From positions 5,144,587-5,208,586 of the forward strand of contig NC_071333.1 of NCBI RefSeq assembly GCF_010183535.1: 64,000 bases of DNA. Reading direction: 5' to 3'. This document shows positions 23,500 to 35,779 of this stretch, piece by piece. Position 1 is the first letter of the stretch; each line of letters opens with the position of its first letter. The DNA comes from Caenorhabditis remanei. Taxonomy: Eukaryota > Nematoda > Chromadorea > Rhabditida > Rhabditidae. The notes beneath the pieces are model-generated. The model did not search any database. It saw only the letters and a program-made list of their open reading frames with translations, and was not told where the DNA came from. The translations under genes and the position numbers were made by a program.

Positions 23500-25157
23500 A
23501 AAGTGACAGATCATGATGTTCCGATGAATTAATTATAAATGAAATAAGAGAAAATAGCAAAAATTAAAAGAAAGAAAAACAGGCCACATACATTTGGTCA
23601 GAAATTTCCACCAATAACGTAAAAAACGCCAACATTGTACAAAAATGTCTGTATTGGTTGAAAAGTAAGATATTTGTAGATGAATGAAAGCGACGGGAGT
23701 GCGTCGCAAGTTTTGAAATCTTATAAAACCGAATTATACGAGAATAACTTATACGAGAATTACTCCAATAATCGATAAAACAGCTGGAATATTACACAAC
23801 TATTAACATTGTGATTTAATGCGGAATTCATTGACAACTAATTCGTATTTTGCGTCAGTGATTCACAAAATCCCAGCGTTCCAACTCGCCTTACTGCCCT
23901 CAAGTTTTCCTAATTTGATTTAAACATTATTGATACTGTTTTTTGGTTTGCTCGTCGGCTTCCGTCATAAACTTTACAACGTGTGTCACTAATGCTTATC
24001 TTAATTCCATTTTACATAAAACTCTCAGAATCGGATAACAAGATTAGTGAAAAAACAATGACATATGAATGCGAAACAGTTGGCAAAAACATGTTTTCCA
24101 AGATTTTCTAATCTTCTGCAAGAGTTGTGATATGTGAACTAACAAAATGATGACATGTCATACCGATTGGAAGGGGATAACTGTTGCAAATAAACTCAGA
24201 ACTGTAACTAAGGAATGATCAGGTGGAGATAAGGCATGTAACTTTTATCATTGGAAAACTGAGATAATGAAAATAATGGATATCTTTTTTATTGCGGAGC
24301 GTCCTACTGTAAAGTGGGATTGGGATTTCCGGATTCAAGGAGTTTGCGGAAAAACGTGACTTTTATAATTTTTTATGTGTTGATTCTGAATTTAGAAACG
24401 ATAAAAAAACAAAAAATGTCTGAAAATCAGTTCTCGGCAAGAAATAAACAATGAAAATGTACAGAACCCTCTTTATAGGCAAAAATTGAAAAAATCGATT
24501 ATCATGTTGAAACGATGACGTGAAAAGGATTAACCAGGTACATTGACCGTATATAACATACATGGGAGTGATTTTTTTAACTTTTTTCAAGAGGCGCTTT
24601 CTTTGTCTCAAAATTCTAAATCCACACATATATAGTTAAAGCACCATCATTTCTATTTTTTTTTGTTTTTGGTCCCATTTCTACTCAATCGAGGAGGGTT
24701 CAGCAATAACTGTGATATATATCACTTTTGTGATCTCACATCCAGATTTCGGTGGAAGAAATTAATTGACTGACATCATATCTTTGCAAAAGTGAAAACT
24801 CCGGAAGTGGTCCTGACTAAAATGCACATGGCTTTTCAGATGATGATATCTGTGTGTTCTCTTCTAAATTCTCATTATTTAGTTTGTTTAATTCAAATAC
24901 TTCCTTGTCCTTCAAATCCCGTTCCAATCGTAATAAATAACACATGTTACTCACTGAAATTCTCTTGCATTCTTCTCTTTCTCTTACTCTGAGCATTTTT
25001 TGAACTTCTCACTTTTGGACTTGATCTCAAAATAGGCGTGGTCATGTTGAGAACATGATTTGTACCGAACAGCGGGAGGAGCCAATTTTCTCAAAATTTC
25101 TAATCTGAAAACGGGGCGGAGTTTAGAGTAGAGCACGAAAGGGGCGGGGCGTACTGG
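23500..25157. other. duplicated flank and intergenic space
   Basis: About 23660-23900 and 23960-24110 are diverged copies of DNA around copy 1 (17290-17550 and 15650-15780). The rest has no supported gene. A GC-richer stretch with ggggcgg motifs (25080-25150) precedes the next gene's TATA box. Confidence 0.5.
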
Positions 25158-25165
25158 TATAAAAA
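25158..25165 (+). promoter_or_regulatory. TATA box with upstream GC boxes
   Basis: TATAAAAA lies 123 nt before the chosen ATG at 25281, preceded by GGGGCGGGGC at 25141-25150 and GGGCGGAG near 25113. Confidence 0.7.
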
Positions 25166-25280
25166 CCCGAGTCTGCCCACTAATCACTCATCAGATCATC
25201 CTTCTGCCCATCTTCCTCTCTTGAAACCCCTTGGAACCCTCCCTCGGAATTCCCTTGGAACCCCTCGAACTCTCTCTACG

Positions 25281-25757
25281 ATGAACCCCAAACTCATCTT
25301 CGCCTTCTTCTTGGCTCTCAATTTAGCCGTCCCAATCTTCGGCCTCAGCTGCTACAAAGTCAACGAATGGGAGACTTCAACGGTCCATGACCGTCATTTC
25401 TGCACTGCCTACTTCGAAGTCGGAGATGGCCATGCAAGATTCGGAGGATCGGAGACTCATCCAAAGGACCTCCCAAAGACCTTCGCCTTCGATTTCCTCA
25501 AAGAAGATGACTGCCAGCTTCAAGTAAGTTGAATTACAAAAGAGACGAAAACATCTCTATAATATAAATTATTGCAGACTGACGTGCCCATCATGACTAT
25601 TCCCGGTGAGACCACGAGCATCTGGGTTTGCATCTGCTATGAGAGCTTCTGCAACTTCCCCTTCAGCTTCAAGGAATTCTCCCGTCGAGGTCACACTCTT
25701 CGTCCATCCTTCGTCCCTTCGCTGATGCCTGCTGAAGATTCAACAGGACACCACTAA
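25281..25757 (+). CDS. secreted Ly6-like small Cys protein, 140 aa
   Basis: Exons 25281-25523 and 25578-25757 with a 54-bp intron (gtaagt/ttgcag); 423 nt in frame. The start was chosen for the signal peptide MNPKLIFAFFLALNLAVPIF; an upstream in-frame ATG (25221) would place it internally. The mature protein opens LSCYK and ends its core with WVCICYESFCN, like the CC..D.CN closing motif of Ly6/uPAR-type domains, with further cysteines (HFCTA, DDCQL). Loop spacing is not typical, so Ly6 is a resemblance, not a firm call. There is no GPI-type hydrophobic tail, so it is probably secreted. AATAAA at about 25878. Codon use is G/C-richer than its neighbours, consistent with high expression. Confidence 0.82.
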
Positions 25758-25899
25758 CTGCTTGCTCTCCTGGACACCATTACCCTCTCTCTCGTCTCCC
25801 GTCATGAATTATCGTCTCAATGTGTGCAACTGATCTTATTATCACTCATTTAACCTTTCTCTGTCGTTCAACCTTGAATAAAGCCTGTTGACCAAGCCC

Positions 25900-26419
25900 G
25901 TGTTTTGGTGTTGTCAAATTTCAGATGGAGAAAGCGTGAAATGGATGAACATACTTGGGGCTTTAGAAACGAGAAACAAAATGGAATCAACTTCTAAGGA
26001 TTTCAGTTTTTGGCTTCGGTTTCCTCCTTGAACTCGGTCTCTTCTTCGTTTGGGTTCTCTTCTGATCTCTGATTCTTTTTCACGGGGGATTCTCTCTAAT
26101 GAAAGACAAAAAGAATCAAAATGTGAAGTTTTCAAGATAAACTTCGATTACGCGTATCTTCAAGTCGGATGCAAGAGAAGGAGGACTTATGGTATGGACT
26201 GGAATAATAGAGAACACGAGCGGGGCACTATTTTTTAAAAGTTTGTTTACGAATACTGAGAGGCTGGCACTAGGAGAGTCTTAAAACGGGGCATTATATT
26301 GAGAAGATTGTGTAATAGGAACAGATTCAGAAATAGGATTGTTATAACACCAAATAATATAACACCTTTACGAAAACTTTCCCAGCCGTTTTGTAATACG
26401 AAACAGAGGTCCACGTAAT
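25900..26419. other. intergenic, nothing recognised
   Basis: Short overlapping open frames only. No splice-supported exon and no repeat with clear ends. Confidence 0.4.
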
Positions 26420-26660
26420 CTGGGCCGACACTCACCCTTCAACACCTACGTTCTTCCAGTTCTTGAATATTGCTCCGCTGTTTATTCTCCTACACCCTCT
26501 AGCTTGCTCTCTCCAAACTAGAAAAATTTCTTCGATATTTCACCAGAAAAGTTCTTCAGAGGAGAAACATTCGCTACACCTCCTACCTAAACCGTCTCGA
26601 GATTCTTGACTTATACTCCCTCCGTCACCGTCGTCTTAAAAAACAATTGGAACTAACTAT
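26420..26660 (+). mobile_element. CR1/Jockey-like LINE reverse transcriptase C-terminal scrap
   Basis: The plus strand encodes FNTYVLPVLEYCSAVYSP, then after a frameshift near 26510 LEKFLRYFTRKVLQ and YLNRLEILDLYSLRHRR. This order (YVLPVLEY, then L..QR.FTR, then RL..L.L.SL..RR) is the standard C-terminal end of CR1-type LINE reverse transcriptases. The shift and truncation on both sides show a dead fragment. Confidence 0.75.
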
Positions 26661-26798
26661 ACAACTCATACTCATCAATACAAAATTGAAAAAAAAAGGT
26701 AAAATCCATATATAGAATTCTATCGCCGTAGCTTTCTATACTGTTTTCCGTTTCCACCAGTTTCACTGTTGCTTTTTTTAATGGTACAATCAGTTATA

Positions 26799-26820
26799 TT
26801 AGGCTGATGCATAAGTTTTT
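26799..26820. mobile_element. possible mariner-type terminal repeat
   Basis: ttaggctgatgcataag resembles mariner inverted terminal repeats and follows a TA. No matching second end or transposase was found nearby. Confidence 0.3.
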
Positions 26821-26859
26821 TCTCTTTTTGAGGTGAAACTTTGACTCACGGTTTCTAGG

Positions 26860-26928
26860 CTCTGATTGTTTATCAGCCCAAACTCTGATTGTTTATCAGC
26901 CCAAACTCTGATTGTTTATCAGCCCAAA
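26860..26928. repeat. 3 x 23-bp perfect tandem repeat
   Basis: Three identical 23-bp units (starting ctctgattgtttatcagc) lie head to tail. The lack of divergence implies a recent expansion. Confidence 0.95.
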
Positions 26929-27834
26929 CTTTTTTACATTCTAATGAACTTTTTAGTGGCTAACAAATATAGTTTTATGCTGGTCCCTTGACAGTCCGCT
27001 CGTTGAAGCGATGGTTTTTTCGGTGGTCAACCAAATGCCTATTTTGGAAAGTTTTTTGGTTCTAGACGCATTTGTTTCAAAATTCAAAGATCCTAATAAG
27101 AAATTAACCAAAATTTATAGACTTTATCATGTTCTGACATTTTAGTTTTTGGGTGCCTACATAAACTAGAAGAGACAAAAAAGGTATGATTCGACGATCG
27201 ACAGCAGCGAGAAATCATTGTTCAGCTGGGTTCAAGCAGATTACAGAAATATTTGAGAGCGCATTTTTACCTAAGTTTTTGTAAAAGTTACAAGACAACA
27301 TGATTAACTTATTCCATAAAAAATGTATAACAAAGTCATTCGAATACACGATAAAACTTGGCTGATGTGCTTCATATGATTTTCGCGCTTTGCGAAATTT
27401 TGTGCAGTAGACCTGGGTGAAGTCGAGGTCTCTTCTCAACGCTCCAAAACAAGTCTGAATTGTTTTGATATAAATAATAAATTGTAGATGCATTGCTCTA
27501 AAAATTGTGCAAAAGATCTAGTGAATTGATTTAGAAATACGAGCAGTAGGCTTCATCAAACTCAAAAATCATGTGATTTTGATGATGTTGACTTCGCGCT
27601 TCTAGCGAAAAAAGACAAATTGTTTAAACATTTGACACAAAGCAAATTTAAATATATCAATATCTACATCATTAACCTTATCTAGCGTCGAAGAAAAATC
27701 GAAAATACTCGCACGTACCTAAATTGCTGGTCATCACCTTTCTTCAGGGGCCGGCAGTAAACTATCGTTGCTTAGTTAAAATGTTTATATTAGTTTTTTA
27801 TATATTACGTTTCTTTTTTTTGAAGTTCGTTACA
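26929..27834. other. gene-poor stretch
   Basis: No supported exon. The 92-codon minus-strand frame at 27215-27493 has no splice or start support and no recognisable motif. Confidence 0.4.
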
Positions 27835-29870
27835 AAGCTTGATCAATTTGGTGTCAAATTGACAATCCAGAAAAATGTTGTGATCAGTCTGTCTTTTCAC
27901 GAAATGCATTCTGTAGTTGTTCCTTCTCAGTCTCGCCATGGCTCAAAGCTGTTTCCAATTTTTCAACGCATCCTCAGCAGACTTCTGACAATTTGTGAGA
28001 CGGTTCAAGTCAGCCTCTTCATTTGTTCAAGTTACGGGTACTGTACTGATCTTCCAATAAGCAAAGACGGTCCTGAGCACTTTCAAGATCCATTTGTTTC
28101 TGGACAATACTAGCCTTGCTCTCAAAAACTTCATCTTCCAAACGGCGAACTTGGGAAGTCACTGAATTTTACAAAATTAGGTCTGAAGAAGTTATAATAG
28201 ATTTTTAAAACTCACAGTCCCGGACTCTTTGTCAAATAATCGATTCTGTCATTGGCAGCTTACAGTTGTGCCTTCAATACCGTGGTGGTGGACACAAAAG
28301 CTTTGGCTTCGGAGCGGACTTCCATGTTTGGATTTCCTTATCAACATCGTTATGGAAATCTAAAAAATCATCTTTGATATTCTCGCTCTGGGTATTGAGA
28401 TTATTGATTTTCTCACCATAGTCCTAGTTCTCTCTCTCTTATCTTTATTCTCGCAATTGAGACGCAGTTAGGTTCCAGAGTATCATAGCAAGATCTTTCT
28501 GGAGAATGAATGAACGTAGTGAATGGCCCGTTCGATGGAATTTCTACGATGGATCACGGGGTTTAACGCCAGTGCGAGAGAAGGAATTTCCGGCATTTGT
28601 GCCAAACAAAGAATCACGTCCGCCATCACCGTAGACCAAATCGCAGTTTCTTGTCGAGCCGCCGTCCGTCGATCCTAAAAAATGGTTGATTTAAAACTGG
28701 TTTCCCAAACACACTATGAATTAAGTTTTTGAGACGGACATGATTGGGTACGAGTTTTTGTACGTTGAACTGTACACTAATTGAAAGAAGTTGCGTCCGA
28801 GTGAGGAACATAAGAGAAAAGACTGCACGCACTATCACTAGTATCTCGTCATACGAGAAATTGAATTTGCATGACCGGCTCAATTCTCGAACTTTGTGTT
28901 AAGAATTTTCGAGAGATGTCTACTTTTAAAAAGTTGTTTGGTTTTTAGTTTTTAACAAAAAGGAAAAAATATTTCGAAAGGACGCTTACATAGGGTAATT
29001 GTTTTAAGTGGGAAACTTTAAATTTCTAATGGTTCTCAGCACTCGAAATGTGAATCGATCGGCCGTCATTCCTGTTCTCTTTTCTGAGATGATGCATCTC
29101 ACTGGTTTCGATGATCTCTTGATGCAATACCTCCCGGTTTTTACTTCTATGCACGTGGATAACCGATGTATTTTGTTGCTGTTTAGAAACTTCTGGTGGG
29201 TAAGTTTTGAATGTCATTTTCATACCGAAATCCTCAATTGTGGAGATTGGACGGCGATAGCTACTTCCGGCATCAACTGGACTTTTGAAGTCGGAGATGT
29301 GTGGGCGGTAGGTTGGAGTAGATGTTCCAAGTGGTGGAGTCAATGGGCTCGTTGCGAAGGTCGGACGTTGGTAAAAGCTGAAAGAGTTCAACTAGTTATA
29401 AAATCATTCACGAAATATTAGAAATAAGAAAAATATATAAGTAAGAGAATTTTAACTCACCCAACAGAACAACTTTCACCATGAATGATTACGTCGATGT
29501 TGTGGTCACTATAGCTGTCACGATTACCAAGAACATTGAATCCAAGACGTCCAATGTCATTGTCCATGGAGCAATTGACAGACTCACACCTGCGACATTT
29601 GCCATCGAATTAGTTACGGAGAATGGCAATTTGGTGGTCAAGCTGCTTGAGTGTGATTGCTTTGAGTGCGCTCCCGGTTCTCATTAACTTTCTCGGCGTG
29701 AAAATAGTTATTTAAAAAATCTCTCAGCTTCAAAAACTAGTTGTTCTGTTTTTTTGTTAATAATTTTCTAATTTTCTAAACGCAAATAGTTTTTGAATCA
29801 CTAACGCGCCCTGTGGGCATGCACGAAAGTGTAAGAGACGCAGACACATCCCTGTTCCGCAATTGCAAAC
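27835..29870 (-). pseudogene. coiled-coil gene remnant, unit 1
   Basis: On the minus strand, from 3' to 5' of the gene, recognisable exons encode VTSQVRRLEDEVFESKAS and SIVQKQMDLESAQDRL (about 28160-28010), a head-like Ser/Pro/Tyr-rich exon MNSFSFYQRPTFATSPL (29391 downward) and an upstream coil exon (29687-29481). The coil exon is broken by stops and frameshifts just after DQYSTRNLNK. The segment is the partner of 30800-32730: the two are a tandem duplication ~2.9 kb apart, sharing even non-coding sequence such as gagacgcagacacatccc at the 5' end. The parent protein is not recognised. Confidence 0.55.
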
Positions 29871-30550
29871 ACCGCGTGCCAGGTTTGCAATTGGCGACCC
29901 TGCCCATTTTCCTTGTTGTCAAAATCGATGATTATAAGAAAAATTGTTTTGAGGTAATCACAGCGTTAGAACAATATTTAGATTCCGATCATTTCAATTT
30001 CATTTCAATTGAAGACGATACCTTTAGTCGAATTGAGATAACTTCTGACATGTTTGGGTGGATATCATCAGTTCTCCTAATTTTTCATTGAATTCACAAC
30101 CAAAATCAGGTCCGCCTGGTCTTCTTCTGATTTCAGTTCCAATACCACCTCCACCAGCTGAATCGACACTTCCAAATACCACCTCCCATTGCCTGGATCC
30201 GAGCGTTGTGCAAATAGTCCTCCACCGATAAAACTGGCTCCCCGTCCATCAACATATCCAGCTCCTCAGTCAAAAAAGTGTAGAAGTTGTTGGCTATCCG
30301 TAAATTGATAGCGTAGAGAGAGCATCCGAAAGGATGCTTTTTTGGAGTCGGTTTTGATGTAGTCTTGTTGGAGAGTTGTCAATCGTTGGTTGGTACTGTC
30401 GAGACAAGATATCAAGTGATTGGTTGTGTACTTTCTTGTTTCTATAATAATAAAATGAAGTGAATCAGCTATCATTCTTATATATAAAACGCATGTGGAG
30501 TCTGTCCATCTGTCCCAATGTCCGCAAATTTTGAGAAATGAGAAAGAAAG

Positions 30551-30623
30551 GCGACCGGGCCCAAAACCGAGCTTGCGCTCTTTGCGCAGAGACCACCGCC
30601 TTGGACCACTCGGCCACGCGGAC
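30551..30623 (-). repeat. degenerate tRNA-like (Leu/Ser-type) sequence, probably a SINE
   Basis: The minus strand starts gtccgcgtggccgagtgg, a good A-box/D-arm of a Leu or Ser tRNA, but the acceptor ends do not pair and the B-box is eroded (cggttttgggccc). A G/C-rich tail with a small hairpin (agcgccgaaggcgc) lies nearby at 30670-30690. Best read as a tRNA-derived repeat, not a working tRNA. Confidence 0.5.
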
Positions 30624-30799
30624 ACATTTCTGAGAAGGTGAACAAGTAAATGAGGAGAGGCCAGCCGGATGAAGCGCCGAAGGCGCGGCAGCCAGGCTGG
30701 TTATGAAATAACAAACCAAGTTCTTGAAGAGCATTGAGACAGTTGTCCTCAGAAACACGGTGATAGTGTGCAAATGATAAACCGGTTTGGGATCAAATT

Positions 30800-32735
30800 G
30801 AGCAAAAACAGTTTGGGATCAAATTGATAAGCCAGCATAATCAAGTTATCAGCCTGCTTGGTTTTTTCACAAAAAACCTCCTGAAGACGTTTCTTCTCAG
30901 TCTTGCCATAGCTCAAAGCTGCCCTCAATTCTTTCAATGCATCCTCAGCAGACTTCACACGATTTGTGAGACGGTTGAAGTCTGCCTCCATGTTTGTGTT
31001 GTTGCTCTCAAGACCATTGTTCTGACGAAGAACAGAGTCTATTCTCCTCTCCATTTGTTGAAGTTACGGGTACTGTACTGATCCTTCAATGAGTGAAAAC
31101 GTCTTTGAGCGTCTTCAAAATTCATTTCTCTCTGGACAAGATTACCCTTGCTCTCAGAAAGTTTATTTTCCCAACGGCAAACTTGGGAAGTCACTAAAAT
31201 GATTTAAATTGAGGTCTGAAGAAGTTATAATAGATCTATAAAACTCACAGTCCCGGACGCTTTCTAAATGATGGATTCTATCATTGTCAGCTTGAAAATG
31301 TGCCTTCAATACAGTGTTGTTGGTCTCGGGAGCCTTAGCTTCGGAGCGGACAGTGTATGCAGCCCTCTCCTATTTCGGGATCTTATTTTCAGCATCATTA
31401 CGGATGCCTTTCACCTCATATTTTATCTTCTTGCTCTGAGTGTAGAGATTGTTGACAGTCTCAATTTCTCTTCTCTCTCTCTCTCAACTTCGTTCTCGCG
31501 ACGTGGTTAGGTGCCTGGATTATATAGCGAAATCCTTTTTGAGAACGAATGGACGTAGTGGCACGTTTGATGAAACTTCCACGATAGACAAATCAGATGG
31601 TTGATTAAATATCAACTGGACCTTTGAATTCGATAACGTGTGGCTTGGAATAGATGTTCCAAGTGGTGCAGTCAATGGATTCGATGCGAAAGTCGGACGT
31701 TGGTAGAAGCTGAAAGAGTTCTTCTAGTTATAAAACCCCTCACAAAATGGCAGAAATTTTTTCAAAAAGTAAGAGAATTTCCACTCACCCAACAGAACGA
31801 TTTCCATGAATGATTACATCGATGTTGTTGTCACCCTAGCTGTTACGGATATCAAGACCGTTGGATCTAACACGTCTAATTCCGTTGACCATGAAGAGAT
31901 TAACATACTCATGCCGGCGAGAACGTTCGCGAACGAGTTGGTCACAGAGAATGACAATTTTGTCGTCGAGCTGCTTGAGTATGATTGCGATGAGTGCGCT
32001 CACGGTTTTCATTAACTTTCTCGACCTGTAAATAGTTATTTTTAAGAATCTCTGAGTTGGCTCACGCTGTACCTGTCTCTTATTTTGGCGCATTCTGATG
32101 AGAGTTGGGCACAGTTCTTGTTGAGTTCCTTGTTCTTACGCTCCATAGCATAGAACGACCACACTGAACAGCGAATGGTGGCGTCTGTGCGACGTTTCTC
32201 TCTTTCAAGCTGTAATTTGTTATTATTCGTGTAATAACGAAAGATCAGATCACTTACAAAACCAATCCATGTGAAGTTCTGAGAATCTTTTCTCTGCTGA
32301 GTCTACTGGTTTTCCATATCCTGAACGCAGCGTTTCCTGAAATTTTAAATACTGATTATTGAGTCTAGTTCGACTTGTTATATCAAACTTACTTTTGAAA
32401 CACTTTTCTTCTGGAATTCGTGGAAAACCGTCTTTCTTTGTTTTTTCTGGAAGTCGTCGAACGTCAGGAGATCTTTTTTTTTAGCACTTCAGCATGTTTT
32501 GGCAGTTCTGACGGTATTAGAAGGCAGCAACTATATGTTTTGCACCTGGAAAAATTTTTTTTAATGATAAATGTTGTGTGATAAATTATAATACGTTTCA
32601 AAACTAGTTATTTTGCTTTTTTGTTAATTATTTTCTAATTTTCTCGACGCAATTCATTTTTGCTTTGCAAACACGCTCCATGGGCATGCACGAAAGAGTA
32701 TGAGACGCAGACACATCCCAGTGCCGCTCATACAA
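30800..32735 (-). pseudogene. coiled-coil gene remnant, unit 2
   Basis: The minus strand carries, in gene order, LEREKRRTDATIRCSVWSF (about 32210), KQLDDKIVILCDQLVRE (about 31960), FSFYQRPTFASNPL (about 31715), a coil rich in Glu/Lys (about 31500), VTSQVCRWENKLSESKG (about 31195) and EADFNRLTNRVKSAEDALKE (about 30980). One 101-codon coil frame (31054-30749) is still open, but it is out of frame with the preceding DQYSTRNFNK segment. It is the less decayed partner of unit 1. Possible functions, such as a filament or scaffold, are guesswork; only the coiled-coil nature is visible. Confidence 0.55.
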
Positions 32736-34092
32736 TTTTATGAAATCTCAGCCAGCCAAATTTTGTCATTACTACCTACATATGAGGTTTCTTTCAACGT
32801 GTAACAAAGATAAAAATTAAAAACTTACCGTCAATCAGTTTACGTTTGCCTCGCCGACTTGTTCTGCTATTCTCTCATCCAATCGTTATAAATAGCCGTT
32901 TCTTCAAAAAAAATTTATGAAAATATTGAAATAATCTTCAAGATTTCCAACAATAGCAACTGAATTTTCATTTCTTTGAAAAACAATCAACATTTAATTC
33001 TGTTGGTTGAAGTAAAGAGGAGAAAGAGAAAACAGCCCATAACGTCAATGTGTGTGCTTGCCATGCGGTGAAGAACCAATTAGCGGGCCGTTCGGTTGTC
33101 TTGTGCACCCCGGACACCTAAATGTTGGCAGACGGTGTCCCGAGGTGTTCGATAAAGAGAAATAGTGTGTCGCATAATAGAAACACAAAGAAAATAGAGA
33201 AAAACGGCCTCGTGGTTCAGTTGCCGCATCGTTTCTTAATACTCTTCGTAACGAAGAAAAGAGAGGGGATGAATAATAAGAAGACGTAGAAGAGACGAGG
33301 AAAGAACAAAACACGTGAAGAAACCGAAATAAAAGACAAACGATTTGTTCAAGAAAACATCAATTGTCTTCCGCGAGTCAAGAGAAACAATATATGTAGT
33401 AAAAATTTGAAAAAATTTTGTTTATTCCAGTTTTGCAAATACACAATGTCGAAAGAAACACTCCGAAAAGCAAAAAAAAACACACACGAATTCGGTTAAA
33501 GTTTTCACTATTCCTCTTCTTCAATAAAATAGTAACATCGCGTTACCGTTATGTGAAAATCTTCTCTTAAAAAAAGAAAGAAGATAATCACTTTTTACAA
33601 CTGGCGTGCCTCTGTTGCGTTTTTTATTTGAAAGGAAAGAAAAAAATCGGTGAAGAAGGATTGCGTGTGGGTGGAGGCGCGTATCGGGCCTGATAAAAAT
33701 ATTAATTAAAGGGTTGGAAGCGGCAAAATGATTATTGTGCCCTTTGAAGGAAGACAAAAAACGGTATTAGACAAAGTTTTTTAGGCAAAGAGGTAGTGGT
33801 TAACAGAGTCGATCACTCATCAATTGGAGAAACGGTGTTTTTTCGACTAAAATCTTTTACAGGTTTTAGAGCCAAAATAACTTGGTTTTTGATTATCCAT
33901 TAAAAACTAATGTGTTTCTGGATTATTTTATAGGTAACCAACAATGTATCTAAAGGAAATTTAAGAAAATTTAAGAAAAGTACGCGAAAAGCAAAAAAAT
34001 AAACAGTATTTTTTGGTAAATTTTCTCTGTCAATATTATAAACCACATTTTCTGGTTTCGTTTGAGAGATTCACCGCTTCGCCAAAAAGTTT
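32736..34092. other. gene-poor stretch
   Basis: No exon chain, repeat end or RNA gene was recognised between the coiled-coil remnants and the tRNA. Confidence 0.4.
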
Positions 34093-34109
34093 CGCTCCCG
34101 GGTGGGCTC

Positions 34110-34145
<36 letters not shown>

Positions 34146-34165
34146 GCCTATTGCGCCACGGAAGC
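34093..34165 (-). tRNA. tRNA-Asn (anticodon GTT)
   Basis: 73-nt minus-strand cloverleaf. The acceptor stem GCTTCCG pairs with CGGGAGC (one T-G), and the discriminator is G. The A box is TGGCGCAATAGGC, the anticodon loop is CTGTTAA in the stem CGG/CCG, and the B box is GGTTCGAGCCC. The body matches the universal eukaryotic tRNA-Asn closely. No intron. It is one of the few uncontested genes in this stretch. Confidence 0.95.
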
Positions 34166-35779
34166 TCATGTACCCCGACAGCAAAGGGAAAACATAAAAA
34201 TGGGAAAACCAGCAAAGGGAAAGAGAAACGAAAGAGAGAAGCACCGTAAAGATCAAAAGATCAGCGCCACTATGTAAGAGACGCAGAATAGCTAGAGAAA
34301 CCACTGTTTTCAAAAAAAGGAACTCATTTAATATAAAAGCTAGTAGTATAAAACAGAAGAGTTTTGGAGAAATATATAACTAAAATTTATAAATTTACCC
34401 ACTTTCAGACTCACAGACTTTCAGGGTCAGTCTCCACATATAAGTTGATGTCCATAAGACAGTAGGTAGCTCGGTCAGCTTTTAACCAATTAGCTGACCA
34501 TAGCAGTTTGTGAGGGAAAATAATGAATTGGCAGGTTGAGACAATTAGGAATGGTAGTTTCAGGCAGAAATATCGTATGAATCAATTTCATTCGTTTTAA
34601 AAGACGAAAACACAATTTACAATAATATGTATTGAAAGAAAAATAATACAAGTGGTTTGAAATCTTTGAATTTGTAGAGATGCTGAAGTACCATTCTTCC
34701 TATCTCTGACTATCACTGGCACAACTATGATTTGGAGTTCAAATCCATTCACATCTTCTTTTTTACTTTTCCAGTTTCGGCCCAAATTCCAGTCAGTGGC
34801 ATCCAGAGATAACGACGCTGTTGATTCACAAATCTTCTGTTTCTTTTTCTTTCTGGACAATCACACTGAAAATAAATCGTTATTGATTGATACTCTTCTT
34901 TCTCATGCGGGTTTTTGCTTTAAATCAGCTCACAAACATTTTCCCTTGGCTGCAAAAACTCAAATAACCCTTTTTTATATAGAAAAAAGCTTACCTGGTA
35001 GAATAAAATGTCAAAATGTACTAATATTCAGAAAAAAGCAATAAGAATTTCGAAAAAATAGATGAGAAAAACGACACTATTCCGTTAAGCATCGAGAGGG
35101 AAAATGAAAACTGATTCAATTTTCATTCGACCAAAAGTACAGTTTTCTCTTTGTCTCGTTTAAATGTCCTTCATGCAAAACGACACGTCAGCTAGAATAA
35201 CAATTGCCAACACTAGATGTTTGATGTTTCATAAATAGCCGCGGATGTCCCTTTTTTTCGAAAGTAGACAGAATTTGCAGGATGATAAGAATTGAATATA
35301 CAATTTTTGAATATGTCAATTTTAGGTGATCCTTGAACAGAACTGTAAAAACATCTTTTTTTCTTGAAAATAGGATCTGCTCTCAAAATGGACACTTTTT
35401 GAGATCAGATCCCAACTTTGCAAAAAAAGCTAAAAACTGCATTCAGCTGTGTTCGACGTCTTGTTTATTGTGGGGAAAAGAGACGAACCAAAAACATACA
35501 AAAAAGTATAATTGCGTCAAATCAGAACTGGCAAAATAAATACATCCAAAAATAATGGTGAAAAACCTTCCAGTAACTAAAAGGAAAACCATAGCGCAGT
35601 TTTAATTTGCCTATCAAATAAAAGAGTAATACATGAATAAATAAACGAAAATGAAATGAGTTTCTTTGATATATTTCGTTTCAATAGTTTCTCATTTCTT
35701 AAGAAATCAAAATGATTCAGATCTTTAAAAATTACTTCAAGAGTGACCAAATAACAATAAAACGCATTGTAGATGTAGA
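34166..35779. other. intergenic, no gene recognised
   Basis: A possible exon at 34860-34597 (minus, with NLGRNWKSKKEDVNGFEL) has no partner exons I could link. Nothing else is supported. Confidence 0.4.

Noticed and set aside
30465..30773. 102-codon minus-strand frame reading through the tRNA-like segment
   Set aside because: Translating the D-arm of tRNA-derived DNA gives the familiar VAEWSKA-type artefact peptide.
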